Shown here: piece after piece, positions 47,400-59,049 of the stretch | Layout of the letters: every line of letters starts with the position of its first letter | Position numbering within the stretch: the stretch's first letter is position 1 | Source of the DNA: Drosophila miranda | Taxonomy: Eukaryota; Arthropoda; Insecta; Diptera; Drosophilidae | DNA length: 64,000 nucleotides | Direction: 5' to 3' | NCBI RefSeq assembly: GCF_003369915.1 | Contig: NC_046674.1 | Span: 19,161,657-19,225,656 of the forward strand | Position numbers and translations under genes: made by a program | Notes under the pieces: generated by a model | Database searches by the model: none | What the model saw: only the letters and a program-made list of their open reading frames with translations | Told to the model about the DNA's origin: nothing

Positions 47400-47840
47400 T
47401 TAATATACCGTCCGACCCTCAGAAAAATGCCGAAACATACCGTCTTACTTTAAAAATATACCGTAAATAGACTGACGAGCTCAAGTTCTATTAAACATAT
47501 TCCTCAATTTTGATATTCTGTCGAATATTCCCTGCTATATAGAATATTTAGCCATACCCACAAAATTTTAACCGATTTACTACTTAACTGGCTTATTCTA
47601 AATACTTGCTTTTATTGGATTTCTATATAACGTTGAAAATTAAAATTAATAGATTGCTGAAATCGACAAAATATACCATTATATACCGATATACCGTAAA
47701 TATACCGTCGGTTCAATTTTGACCTAAAAAATGACGAATAGCCTTTTCCAAATTCTGACCCTCAGAAATATACCATATCTGAAACCGATGAAAAACGAAC
47801 ATAGCCCACTTAAGCCCCCCTTATTTTAATTAGGTGAACA
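47400..47840. repeat. duplicated upstream module, copy next to Las1
   Basis: Second copy of the module at 43785-44470, beginning about 60 bp upstream of the Las1 start codon. It contains many ATATACCG steps (47402, 47454, 47685, 47697), which on the minus strand read CGGTATAT, the core of motif 6. Its distal end (47800-47840) matches 44430-44467. Confidence 0.7.
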
Positions 47841-48583
47841 CCCTGAGATAAACGGCGAAGCTTCCTCTAAGAATACCATTAACTGAAAAATCGAAATTCG
47901 AAGCACTGGCACAACATCTGTTTGCCGATTACTACTCGATAGACAGGCAATCGATTGGCTTCGCCCGCTGTACAGCACGCAAAGTTATCGCTCGGCTGTT
48001 ACCCAACACTACAACGAACAAATCATATTTTTTGTACGGGCGTAATTAGAAAGCAGTAATTAAATTTAACTTGTACGTCCTACCAACAACCAGACAGATC
48101 TAAATTGGGCGGTGCAGTGTATGCCCGCGCCATTTATCAAGTGGCATAACCGCGTATCAATTGCCAATCTAATAAATAAACGTTTTGAACTACGTCGCCA
48201 TTTTTGACACGGCTCCGAAATCATCGAAAACACAAACGCACACAAACACACACCCAGAGACCCAGACCAGAGCTGAAAAAAACCTATCTGATCCGAACCG
48301 AAACCGTGTTTTGCTTGCGTGTGTTTGTCTGGTGTGTGGTTACGTCTAGGAATTTTTTGTTAGCACGCATAGACAGCAGAGACATTATTAGCATTATTAG
48401 TGCACAATAAAGCGAAACTAAAACCACTGATTTTCAACCACCGCCACAGCAACAGCAACTGCGACGTGTACACCATCATCAGTATCAGCATCAGCATCTG
48501 AGCATCTCAGCATCGCCATCGGCATCACCAGGAGGAGTAACAAATAGAAGCGCAACTGTGATTTTACTCTCATACGAATTAGA
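47841..48583. other. upstream and leader region of Rab8
   Basis: Holds the promoter and 5' leader of Rab8. CAACAGCAACTGC and ATCAGCATCAGCATC-type repeats near 48445-48520 look like leader sequence. An ATCGATTGG and a CTCGATAG near 47935-47955 resemble half-sites of the DRE element. No gene is seen. Confidence 0.4.
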
Positions 48584-50391
48584 ATGGCCAAGACGTACGA
48601 CTATCTGTTCAAATTGCTGCTGATCGGAGACTCTGGAGTGGGCAAGACCTGCATATTGTTTCGGTTCTCAGAGGATGCTTTCAACACCACCTTTATATCC
48701 ACAATAGGTGAGAATGCCTGCCCTCCTTTAAGACACCACTATCGATCATTCCACGACATTACAAGCACACATCATCGGATCTGGTTAAATACTATATTTA
48801 ATTAATTATGACGCCGCCGTCGGGCTTCGCCAGTACTCACACATATTCACTCCACTTACACTCACACTCATGTGTGGTTGGCTGAGCGCTCGACTCAAGC
48901 TCGAGACCGTGGGCTGTGACTCACATCGAGAGCTCTTCTTTTCTTGCTTGAGTATTTGTCATAATTATTATTGTTGTTATATAGTACCCAGATAGGTGCG
49001 GACTCTTGGGCTCTTGGGGAGGGGCAAACGGATTGCCAACAAAGGAATCTGTAAACGGAAGAAGAAAACCTGACCAATTTGTGTGTTATTTTGGAGCTTA
49101 TCGCAGCCCCGAGATATGCTGTACACCCGCATAACAATTGGGTGCCTAAGCCAAGACTCACCCAAAAGTCATTGCACTTTTCAAGCTCTTATCGCGAGCC
49201 GCCCCTTGATGATTTTCTGTGATACGTTGCCTTCCCTTCCCTTCCCCACCCGGATTTCCCTTGCATTGCTGTGCGGAATCGACTTGCGGGGCAGCCGCCA
49301 ATTGTTTATTTTCGTATTTGGCACGTTTCCCTCGCGCCAATTTCCACTTTTGGTCTATTTACTTAACGACATTGTTTTATTCAATTGCGCGTTTTGTACC
49401 GCTTGTTTCTGCGTTCCCCTCTTACTCTTACTCTTACTGTTCTCTTGTTGTCTTTCTCTTTGGGCTTCGCGCTGCTTCTCTCTTTTGGCCAGTACGTCAT
49501 CATCTCATAGGTGCTTTTGCTTTTTTTCCTTTCTGCAAACAGGTTCATCTTCTGCTTGCCAAATTTTATTCCGATTTACTCATGTGATTTTCTCTCTCTT
49601 TCCTTCTCTTCTGTATCTCCCACAGGTATCGATTTTAAAATTAGAACAATTGAATTAGATAACAAGAAAATCAAACTTCAAATATGGTAAGTAATTTAAC
49701 TAATGCTATATTTTTATCAGCATTAATATCGCTCTATATTTCTATCTGTATAGGGACACTGCCGGCCAGGAGCGCTTCCGCACAATTACCACGGCCTACT
49801 ACAGAGGTGCCATGGGCATTATGCTGGTGTATGACATCACCCAGGAAAAGTCGTTCGAGAACATCAAAAACTGGATCAGAAATATCGAAGAAAATGCCTC
49901 CGCCGACGTTGAGAAAATGCTGCTGGGCAACAAGTGCGAATTGCACGATAAGCGACAGGTACGAAAGGAAATGAATGACTTATTGGGCTATTGTTAGATT
50001 CGCTAAAGGGGTCTTTATCAATGAGAGTGGGGTTGAATCATTAAGCAATGGAAACGATATTTCATTTATTGGCCATTTCTCTCTCACTGTCTCGAAGGTT
50101 TCCAAGGAACGTGGCGAGCAATTGGCCATCGAGTATGGCATCAAGTTCATGGAGACCTCAGCGAAAGCCAGCATCAATGTGGAAGAAGCTTTCCTCACCC
50201 TAGCCAGTGATATCAAAGCGAAAACAGAAAAGCGAATGGTGAGTGCATCTAATATATCACAATGCTAATCCTCGCTCATACGCTTGTTATCCGTGCAGGA
50301 GGCGAACAACCCACCCAAGGGCGGACATCAGCTAAAAACACTAGACAGTCGGACTAAGGACAGTTGGCTGTCCCGATGCAGTCTGCTTTGA
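48584..50391 (+). CDS. Rab8: Rab8 small GTPase
   Basis: Five exons: 48584-48707, 49626-49686, 49754-49958, 50098-50238, 50299-50391; 207 residues, phases closing. Rab8 is a membrane-switch GTPase for exocytic and post-Golgi traffic. The P-loop GDSGVGKT is at 15-22, the switch II DTAGQE at 63-68, the base-recognition loop NKCE at 121-124 and ETSAK at 149-153. The C-terminus is CSLL, a CAAX box ending in leucine, so single geranylgeranylation is expected as in other Rab8 proteins. The base-recognition loop has Glu where most Rabs have Asp (NKxD). The 918-bp first intron contains no gene. Introns interrupt the G domain at conserved phases. The start codon is the only ATG before the conserved [13 protein letters not shown] opening. 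Confidence 0.97.
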
Positions 50392-50625
50392 CGTGGCTGC
50401 AACGTGTGGCTGATGGCACCGATACTGATGCGGCATGGTGGTAACAATTACGATTACACTGTATGTGGAGGAAGTAGTTTTCTTAGCTCCTGTTAGATCT
50501 GATCCCCACGAGACACCGAATCACTGAAACAACAAAACATCCCAAACAAAAGCCAGCTCCTGCTCTCCCCGAATATGCGCGATAATGGAATAGAAACATT
50601 GATTGCATTATGAAACAATTTATTA

Positions 50626-50631
50626 AATAAA
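50626..50631 (+). terminator. polyadenylation signal of Rab8
   Basis: AATAAA lies 235 bases after the stop codon. Further AT-rich sequence with later AATAAA hexamers (for example near 51290 and 51424) may allow longer 3' ends. Confidence 0.45.
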
Positions 50632-52208
50632 GAATATGACGACAGTGTGTGCGCGAAATATACATAAATATAATGATACGTACATATATAGAGATATAAA
50701 AAACAAAAAAAAAAAACACAAAATCCAGACGCCAAGAGAAGGTGGAAGAGCAGCGAATCCAATCCAACCCGCCCGCGCCCTTCTCTAAGAGGTTTTTGTT
50801 TAGTAGTATTTTAGTGTAACTATGATTTTCTGCGGGCAGCCCCATGTTTGCGCTGTTGTCGATTGTAAATTATTAATTGTAATGCAAATATATACATGTG
50901 TATGTGTGTAAATGTATGAATATAATTTAGGTTTCTTTCCCTTGTCTGCTCACCATTTTTTTTGTATTTTATAATTTATTAATTCTACCTATATACATAT
51001 GTATACTTACAGACAATCCTTTGCCATTTTGTTAGAAATATGCAGCATGTTCAAACACGCACAAAACTCTATAAACTCCCCCCACACACTTATTTCTACC
51101 ACCACTCGCTCATGTTCTCACTCTCAACTGCCACGCGATGATATCTGTATCTAATGTGGTGCGGGTGCTGCTCCTCTTAATTTTTTTCCTTTTGCTTCAC
51201 ACACATTTCATTCGAGTATTCATTTTTACTGTGTTTATTTTGTTTCTGCCGCATGCCACACACGACTGTCAATAGCCCGTTATTTCTAATAAATAAACCA
51301 TAGCCGAGCGGAGTATTTCCAGCAGATATGAAAATTAAGAAATTACTCGTACCGTACCGCTCGTCGTCTCGATCGATAGGTACAAACATACGAGGAGATG
51401 ATGATGCAGCAGCAGAGCAGTGAAATAAATATTGTGAAATTAAATGATAACTAAATGCATATTCGATACTAATTAATTACTTGTAATATTAATTATTAAA
51501 CGTATACAATTTTATAAAAATACAAAAAATAAATCATGTGCAAAAGTATAATATACATATGTATTCGTGTATGTAGCCTATAAGTGGATCATTAGATCCT
51601 GGAAGAGGAGAAGCTTTGTCGTTCTGGCAAGAATTCTCACGATTACCTTAGGGCGGGGTGCCGCCAGATGTATTTTAAAATTATGGCATACTTTCAGGCC
51701 GTATGTAAACTTATGAAGTATCTTTTGGGGCTGATGGGCTTAGAAATGATAGCATACTTTCAGGATGCTCCTTATAAGGAGTTCCCATTGTGGGCCGAAG
51801 AAAACCATATGAAAAACAGTATCCTTGATCCTCGAAAAGGACTCTGTCATGGCATGGCACGCCTTGACCGGTCCACAAATAACGATGAAATCGAAATTGT
51901 ATGACTGGGGATGTCGAAGCCTCTAATGCAATGATCAAGGATATTTTTCTGCTCACAGTAATCCATGGCACGCATTGATCGGCTCACAAATAACGAAGAA
52001 AACCAGAAATATATTACTGAAGGAAATATCCTTAATCCTCGATAAGGATTCCATCAAATCAAGGATTTTCTGCCTATCACAGGAAGCCGTCGCACGTCAG
52101 GATCGGCATAAAAATAACGGAGAAAAGAAGAAAGCAAAGCTGGCTTGTTGTCATTTGTTGTTATTTTCAGTTTTTGTACAACAACAACAACAACCAATCC
52201 TCAATTTG

Positions 52209-52408
52209 CAGTCGCCCAAATGGCCGAAAACGAGAAAATTTCAAACCGAGGTACCGGGCGAACAGAAATCAGCAGAAGGCAACTTAAGAAAATTAATTTT
52301 GTTGTTGCATACTTTTGGGGCTGAACAAAAGCGAAGTTGCTTTCTGCTGATTTCTGTTCGCCTGGTACCCAGAATTAAAATTGTTCTTTTTCGGCCATTT
52401 GACGACGG
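52209..52408. repeat. foldback inverted repeat, arms about 76 bp
   Basis: The left arm 52209-52285 and right arm 52334-52408 are imperfect reverse complements around a 48-bp AT-rich spacer. Both arms contain the GCTGATTTCTGTTCGCC core and the GGCCATTT core in opposite orientation. A transcript from either strand would form a long hairpin. Confidence 0.85.
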
Positions 52409-52429
52409 ATTTATTTGGAAAATTTGCTT

Positions 52430-52800
52430 TGGCTATATCTCGACTATTTATGGGACGATCGGGACGCGGCATGTCTTTTCGGGATCAGGAGAGTCCTGCC
52501 AACCGATTGGAACCAGAAAAATAGACATCCATTCCAACACGATTTTCGCAAATAATCATGATTGTTACATCATTAAATTTGCCAAAAATCGGCCTCATTT
52601 TCGTAGTCCAGATTTTGATGCCAATCGACAGGCTGGATCCTCGCGATCCTGGGAGAGTCGGTCCTTCACCGATCTGGCCCTATTTAGCTGAGATATAGCC
52701 TTCCGAAGATTTCGACTTTCACATCATTCAAATACTGGTTTTTTCTGCAAGCTATATCTCAGCTCAGCGGCTGCCGCTCGGGGCGTGGCATGTCTTCTCG
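52430..52800 (-). repeat. inverted, diverged copy of the 319-bp array unit
   Basis: Read on the minus strand this matches the 18.2-19.4 kb array in order: the GGGCCAGATCGG phrase (near 52680), CCAGGATCGCGAGGATCCAGCC, then GAGGCCGATTTTTGGCAAAT and the CCAATCGGTTGGCAGGACTC phrase (near 52495). It is about one and a sixth units long, more diverged than the array units are from each other, and 33 kb away in opposite orientation. Confidence 0.85.
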
Positions 52801-53524
52801 TGATGGGTGGGTACATCTTCGATGGAGTCCTTGTCAAGGATCAAGGATATTTTCCCCACTCATGCATATTCACTTTTTTCCTCCATTTCTTGTCCGATCA
52901 GGGACGCCTTTTTGTAGCCGGCGGAACATCCTTGATGCAGTCCTTATTCTCGCTTCAGCATAAAAATATGCTATCCGCCTCTAAATACATCTGATGCTTC
53001 TTGCCTTTTCCCGCTTAGCCTGAAAGTATGCCACAAGCGATGGTAACACTAAAACAATGTATAAGCCATGTAGAGATGACATTTGGAGATCCCTCAATAT
53101 GTATTCAATGTGTAGCAAACTGTGTAGTTACCGTGTACAAAAATTCATTTGTGCGATCATAAGTGATTAAACACTTTTGATTACTGTACCATTTGATTAA
53201 ATGCGCAGACTAAATAATGAATTATATATTTAAAAAACAGTCCACAAAACGGTGACATTTTGCTTAATATTAAACAAAGAATTGGACAACTTAAGAGTAG
53301 AAAAAAAATACGATTGTACGATACGAACATTTTAAGAGCAGGAGCAGCAAAACAACATACATTCATACGCCACATACGACACAGGGGGGACACAGGAAAG
53401 TGCAGTAGTAAATGATTTACGGTGATCAAATAGGAATATACATATTCTATATATGTATCTATGAATATGTATAGCAATATAGCTAAGGGAAATTGCACAT
53501 TGGTGGCCATGGACGGGCCGCGTG

Positions 53525-56466
53525 TTACGCCTGTGGCAGGTTCTGATAATAGTTGGCCAGAATTTTCCAGGCTTCAGGCTCCATGAATCCAACGGGCGGA
53601 CTGGCACCAGTCTTGGCCAGTGTGCGCATCTTGGTCCCCGATATAAACTCGAACTCGTCCTTGCGCTGTGGCTCGAAGAAAGCCATCCGGCTGGCACTAT
53701 TGTCGTAGGCGGCCACTCGGAATGGCAGGATCTGGGAAAAAAAATAGAGAATCAGAGTTTATAGTTTCTATCCCAGCTACAGTTTCAGACAGCTACCGCT
53801 ACCCACCTCCATGCTGTCCAGACCCTGGGCCATCTTCAATACTCGCGCTCCATGGGTGGCATCGTACAGATTACCGTCGGGATAGGCCCCCTTATCCGGG
53901 TGCGGCATGCCGGCTGGATCTCGGCCCACAATGTAGAAGTTGGCGCCAGCATTCATGCGAGCCTTGGCATGCCACTGCACCTCCGTTGGGCCGGCGTACA
54001 TCATGGGCGATGGAAAGATGGCCAGCACAGTGTCCTCACGCCGCAGAACGCCGGCATCGAGGACGGCCTGGTGCTGCCTCATGCGTACGTCCAGGGGCAC
54101 ATCATCGTCCTTGGTCCAGCCGCCCAACGGATGCAGCAGCAGGACTGGCTGCTTAAAGCCCCGCTCGAGCAGCTGCCTCTTGGTGTCCTGCATAAGCAGG
54201 GCGTGACCGTTGTGAATGGGATTACGCAGCTGGAATGCGAAAATTGCATCGGCGTTGAGCTCCTTAAACTTTCGGCGCAGCTCGTTGGGTGTCAGGCGGT
54301 ACTGGTCGAGTCCATCGTCCCAGCGGATGCGTTCGATTACGGCCAGATCGCCGCCCACGAGATACTCGCCGGACTCGAGCACCTGCTTGCTGTACGGATG
54401 GTTGGGATTGCTGGTGCCGAACTGGCGGGCCAGGCGCTCCTCCTTGCGCTGGAAATAGAACTCTGGACGGCGTAGAATGGCCACTGGCTTGCCCTCATGC
54501 GTCAGCGTTAGTGCGGACACACCGTCCAGGCGATCCTTCTCGGCTGCAGTGGCGCTGAGCACAATAGGCACCGAGTGGTTCTCGCGGTAAGAGCCGTCCA
54601 TTCCACTCTGGAGTGTGTTGAAGTGCAGCGTCTGCAGGTATTCGTCCTCCCGCATAAATCCACGCAGGGGATAGGCCCATCCCTCGGACAGCACCTGCAC
54701 CCACTGCAGCTCCACGGTGCTGATTGGCAGCGTCTTCAGGGATTCCGCCTCGTGGCGCAGAGCGTCGCTGGCAGTGGACTCGCTGGGGTACAGCTCTGGC
54801 AGCAGATCCACGTCACGCAACGAGCGCGGAATGATGCCCTCCTGCTCGAGTAGTGTAACCAGCTTCTGCGTGGACTCCTGCACTGTGCACTCGTGGGTGC
54901 TGACCACCAGTTCCGGCTTGTGGGGCCGCTCGTACTCCTGCGTGATGCCAGTGAAGCCCTTGATCACGCCCTCGCGTGCCTTCTTGTACAACCCCTTGAC
55001 GTCGCGCGTCTCGCACACGTCCAGCGGCGTGTCCACGAAGATCTCGTAAAACTTTAGGCCCGCATCCTTGTGTATCTTGCGCGCCATTTCCCGGTCATCG
55101 GCGAACGGCGACACGAAGCTACAAATGGAGACCACGCCGCTATCAGCAAACAACTTGGCCACCTCGCCCACCCGCCGGATGTTCTCCTCGCGCTCGGCGG
55201 GCGTGAAGCCCAGGTTCTTATTCAGTCCAGTGCGTATGTTGTCCCCGTCCAGGCCGTAGGCGGGTATGCCACGCGACACCAAATACGCCTCCAACTCAAA
55301 GGCAATCGAGGTCTTGCCAGCGCCACTAAGACCTGGGGAAAGAATTACAATTTAGGGATATACTTGGCTGACCTGATCGCAGGACTCACCCGTCAGCCAC
55401 ACGGTGCATCCACGAAAGCCGCGGCACAGTCCCAAATTCTTCCCGCGCGTCTCACGGGTGACATGGTGCTTCTGTTCGGTCACATTCGTCGCCACTTGAA
55501 GGCACTGCCAAGAAACAAACAAACACAAAGGTAGAATCGAGAGCTTAGCTTTCCAAATTATCATAAATTAATATTCATGTCAAGATGGCGATGCCGCCGT
55601 CGCCTTAGGCCGTTGCTGGTTGTCTGCCATAGTCAGAGCCAGAGCCTAAAGCAGAGTCATCAAAATGTTTCGCGCTTTGACCCTAGGGCGATCGATCTGA
55701 GAGCTTTGTTGTTGTTGTTGTTGCTGTTGCTGTTGCTCCATCGCTCAGTTTGTTGACCTTTCCGCGAAGCTCGTGTCTGCAGAATCGCGAATGGGATAAT
55801 GGGGTTCGCGCGGATATGTCAGATAGGTCTCGTATCTCAATATGAAATGTGGTACATATACAATGTGTTCAGTCATGTGAAGGTTGGGCAGAAGACTGAC
55901 GATACAAAGTGGGCTACAAGTCTTCTAATTTTTGCTACAAATAGTCGACTGCACTCCTCTAGAATACTAGCTTTTATCTGCATATCCCTGCATTTACTTG
56001 CATAGATTTTAAGCAGATGTGGCTGGTGGCTTGTGTGGCAGTCAGTCATACTTCTTTGCTCTCCATGGCACCGCCTCTGTCTTGAATCTTACTAAAAAAA
56101 ATTGTCTGGTGCTCTCTTTTTCGCACAGGAGGGCTCGCTCCTCTTCCTTACCCTTCTTTTGATGTGCGGATAAAAGCCAATGGGAGGATTCGGCATAGCT
56201 TTATATTTCTTTAATTTTCGCGACACTTTTTTCGGCTTGGCAAATGCTTTACACTGAGCAACTGATAGCAGCGCGAAGTCGTCGATCCGTAAATGGGAAT
56301 GGAATTGAAACTGAGCTGAAACTAATCCAAACCGAAGATCTCCGTCATAGACAACGCGACCGAGCGTTGAAAGCGAACTGAAAGTTTTCCATAATATTTA
56401 CGGGTTAAATATGGCGCAATCTGCAGCTGAAGGTAGCAGCAGAAGAGTGGCAGAGAGAGAAAGAGA

Positions 56467-56510
<44 letters not shown>

Positions 56511-56976
56511 TCCGGATGGATCCACGCACGCATCATTGGGATTCTCCGACTCCAGATGGTGGAATGGGAAAAATGTTTGCACAGTCTTTCTGCTGCTTTC
56601 TGCTGGGTTTTGTTCTTTCTGTTTCTGCTTCTCTTTCGGTTCTTTCGCTTCTAGTTTAGCTTAATAATTTTGTATAATTTCTTAGGTTCTGAAAATGTTC
56701 GTAGAACGCCCAACGAGCCGGTTCTTTGCGAGCGCCCCCAAGGCAAACCGAAGAACGGATATATAGCTTATTTTCCATGTGGATTATTTATTGGCTAGCT
56801 TTGAAGATGTAAGAAGTTGTTGAAGTATATTCTCTCCAGCATATGTCTTAGTATGATCTTACCTCATCGCTGGGCTTTCTTTCATCGTTCGAGAGCCAGC
56901 AACGCTCTGGGGAACTGGCACACGGAATGTTATTGTTATTATAGTGGCCAAGCGAATTGGCACATTGGGTAAACAT
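53525..56976 (-). CDS. Papss: bifunctional PAPS synthetase (APS kinase / ATP sulfurylase)
   Basis: Model with the proximal first exon: 56976-56863, 55504-55390, 55332-53807, 53731-53525 on the minus strand; 653 residues, phases closing. The enzyme makes 3'-phosphoadenosine-5'-phosphosulfate, the universal sulfate donor, in two steps. The N-terminal APS kinase domain (about 45-245) has the P-loop GLSGAGKT at 77-84 and the DGDN substrate motif. The C-terminal ATP sulfurylase domain (about 250-650) has [10 protein letters not shown], with HNGH at 450-453, and GRDPAGM at 546-552. This kinase-first order is the animal type. The proximal N-terminus ([10 protein letters not shown]...) is unlike vertebrate PAPSS. 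A distal alternative first exon at 59091 uses the same phase. The catalytic exons are secure; which first exon is used is inferred. Confidence 0.95.
56452..56509. repeat. GA microsatellite
   Basis: An imperfect GA run with ATA interruptions, inside the intron that follows the proximal first exon of Papss. Confidence 0.85.
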
Positions 56977-59049
56977 TTTCCACAGCACAAAACACACCCG
57001 TCCCGTCTCGTACTTGGGGCAGGTGAAAAGAAAGCTGGCGAGCGGATAGGAGCGGAGCGGAGAGACTACGCGTTTATACGAATAATACTCTCTGATAAGC
57101 TGGCAAGTGAGAGTTTCCGTCGCGTCGTCCGCGGCCAAAAGAGCTGCTGAACTTTCTCGCCGAAGCTCAAAACTGCAACTGAAATTCCAGGGGCCTGCAG
57201 CAAAGCAAACAGAGAAGCCCCGACGCTGACAGACTGATTTCTGATCTGATCTGCTGGGATGTGATAGGCACAGTGGCTAAGGCTTGGGCTATGTCTGTGG
57301 CTATAGTACAAGAACTTGTTTATGGAAGGCGTTTAGTGTTCAGTGTTTGGCTATTTCTAGTGAGAGTTTGTTTTCCGAATACTTGCACCAGCTAAGTACA
57401 TACAGATCTTGTATTGTTGTCGACGAATATCTAGCCATAACCCAGATCCCCAAAAATGAGTCATCTTTGATAGAACAAAATGATATAGGATTCTTTTCTA
57501 ATCTTATCTTGGGTGCTCCGGCCGCTGAAGCTGAACCTGTTGGGGGCTAAGGATGATTCTGCCTATCTATTCGTTTTCTTATTGTAACGAACATTACATT
57601 GTTCGTTAGATAATTAATATTTGCGTCAGACAACGCTGGTTTGCAGCCCCTGTCGTTAAAGTCATGCTGTTGGGTAATGCTTCAGTAATGATTTAACCAA
57701 TGATAAACAAGTGGCAATTACAACTAAAAACAATTGTTCAACGATCAGCATGGATGGAACGGAGCTTGGATCCACAATGTGCGCGATTCAAAAGAACTCT
57801 GTGAAAATGACACGTAATGCAAAGACTACCGAAAAATGAGATCCATTTATGGTATAAAATAGCGTTTAACAAGTTTTTAACTAGACAGCAGCTTTTATCG
57901 GGCCAAGTGGAGCTCCGGCCTCATCTCCTCTAACACTCAGAGTTGGAACGGGATGGGACGGGTCTCCACACTTGCAGACTGCAGTTGGGTATCTTTGCCA
58001 GAGAGACTTTCTTTCTAAGTGGCAACCGAACCTGTTTCAGCCAAAGTACACGAGTATAAACACTTGTAACGTCAACCAGTTGTTGGTAAGGAAATAGTTG
58101 CACGTTGCATAAGAAGCATTTCATATAAAAAGAGCATTAACCTTTCTTTACGTGCGACCAACGTAATACAACATTTAGCAATTCCGTATTTACATATGTA
58201 GGTAATGTTTTCTCCTACTCGGCTTTAAAGTCATTTTAGACAACTAAATACGAGAATGTATACGGCAGATCCGGCATGACTTTCGCAATTTTTGATCTGC
58301 CAATTCGTTACAATATTTTATGTTGAATGTTGCTGCTAAATTATTCAATTACTGTTATAGTGGTTTCCTAAATAAACTCAAAATAGCAAAGGTCAGCTTT
58401 ATTTGGTCGACACGTGCCGCTGCATCTGCCCTTCACTGCCAATTTTTCTGCCAAATCAACAGTTTTTGCATACTGTTTTATCTGCAAGCCTGACCGTAAG
58501 TAACCGAACGTTGGAGAAGTTGCAAAAGATTAATCAGTTTTTGAATTCTTATCAACTGTTAGCATACATATGAGTATATATGTAAATAAAAGTAGTATAT
58601 ATTATGAGAATCGTGCCAATTTGATGCTTTTTTGTAGCCATGTAGTTTTAATTGGGTCATAATAGAAGAGATAAGATTACGATGGTAGGGAAAGGGGCGT
58701 GCTTAGAGTACTGAAAGTATTACCAAATAATATAAAACTATGTGCTTTTTTTCTGAATGGATCAATTGGTAATTTGTTACTAGGCCAAGTACAGAGAATG
58801 ATGTATGTATAGGATATGGAGGGAATTCAGAAAACAGCCCAGCACAACAGCTGTTCAAACAGGGTCCCACTTAAGCCCAAGACATCCGTATCCACCTGTA
58901 CCGTTCGCCCCGACATCCACGTCAGTTGCAGTTCTTTTTCATCTTTAACACAATTGTACAAACAGAGACATGGTTTATGGCCTGCTTTCGTTCGTTTTGG
59001 GGCCACGGCCACCTTCACCGCCACGTTTCACGGTTCTGTTAGTACTTAC
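56977..59049. other. leader region and long 5' intron of Papss
   Basis: Holds the upstream part of the proximal Papss first exon (open frame to about 57138 on the minus strand) and, if the distal exon is used, intron sequence. No other gene is seen. The frames at 57284-57550 and 58816-59106 have no domain or splice support. Confidence 0.45.

Larger units (their letters stand above)
51684..53033. mobile_element. repeat block bounded by perfect 16-bp inverted repeats
   Basis: TGGCATACTTTCAGGC at 51684-51699 has its exact reverse complement at 53018-53033, so a 1.35-kb block is bounded like a DNA element with short terminal repeats. A partial direct copy of the end lies at 51751-51764. Inside are several degenerate copies of a TATCCTTGATCCTCGATAAGG-like motif (51820, 51933, 52030, 52830), a foldback at 52209-52408 and an inverted copy of the 319-bp unit of the 18-kb array. 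No transposase frame is seen, so at best it is a non-autonomous or composite element. Confidence 0.6.

Noticed and set aside
53852-55534. Several + strand frames of 90-207 codons over Papss
   Set aside because: All are antisense shadows of the high-GC Papss coding exon.
55565-55635. ATG with a 16-codon frame ([16 protein letters not shown]) just upstream of the first common Papss exon
   Set aside because: The frame stops before any donor and cannot join the next exon, so at most it is a leader ORF.
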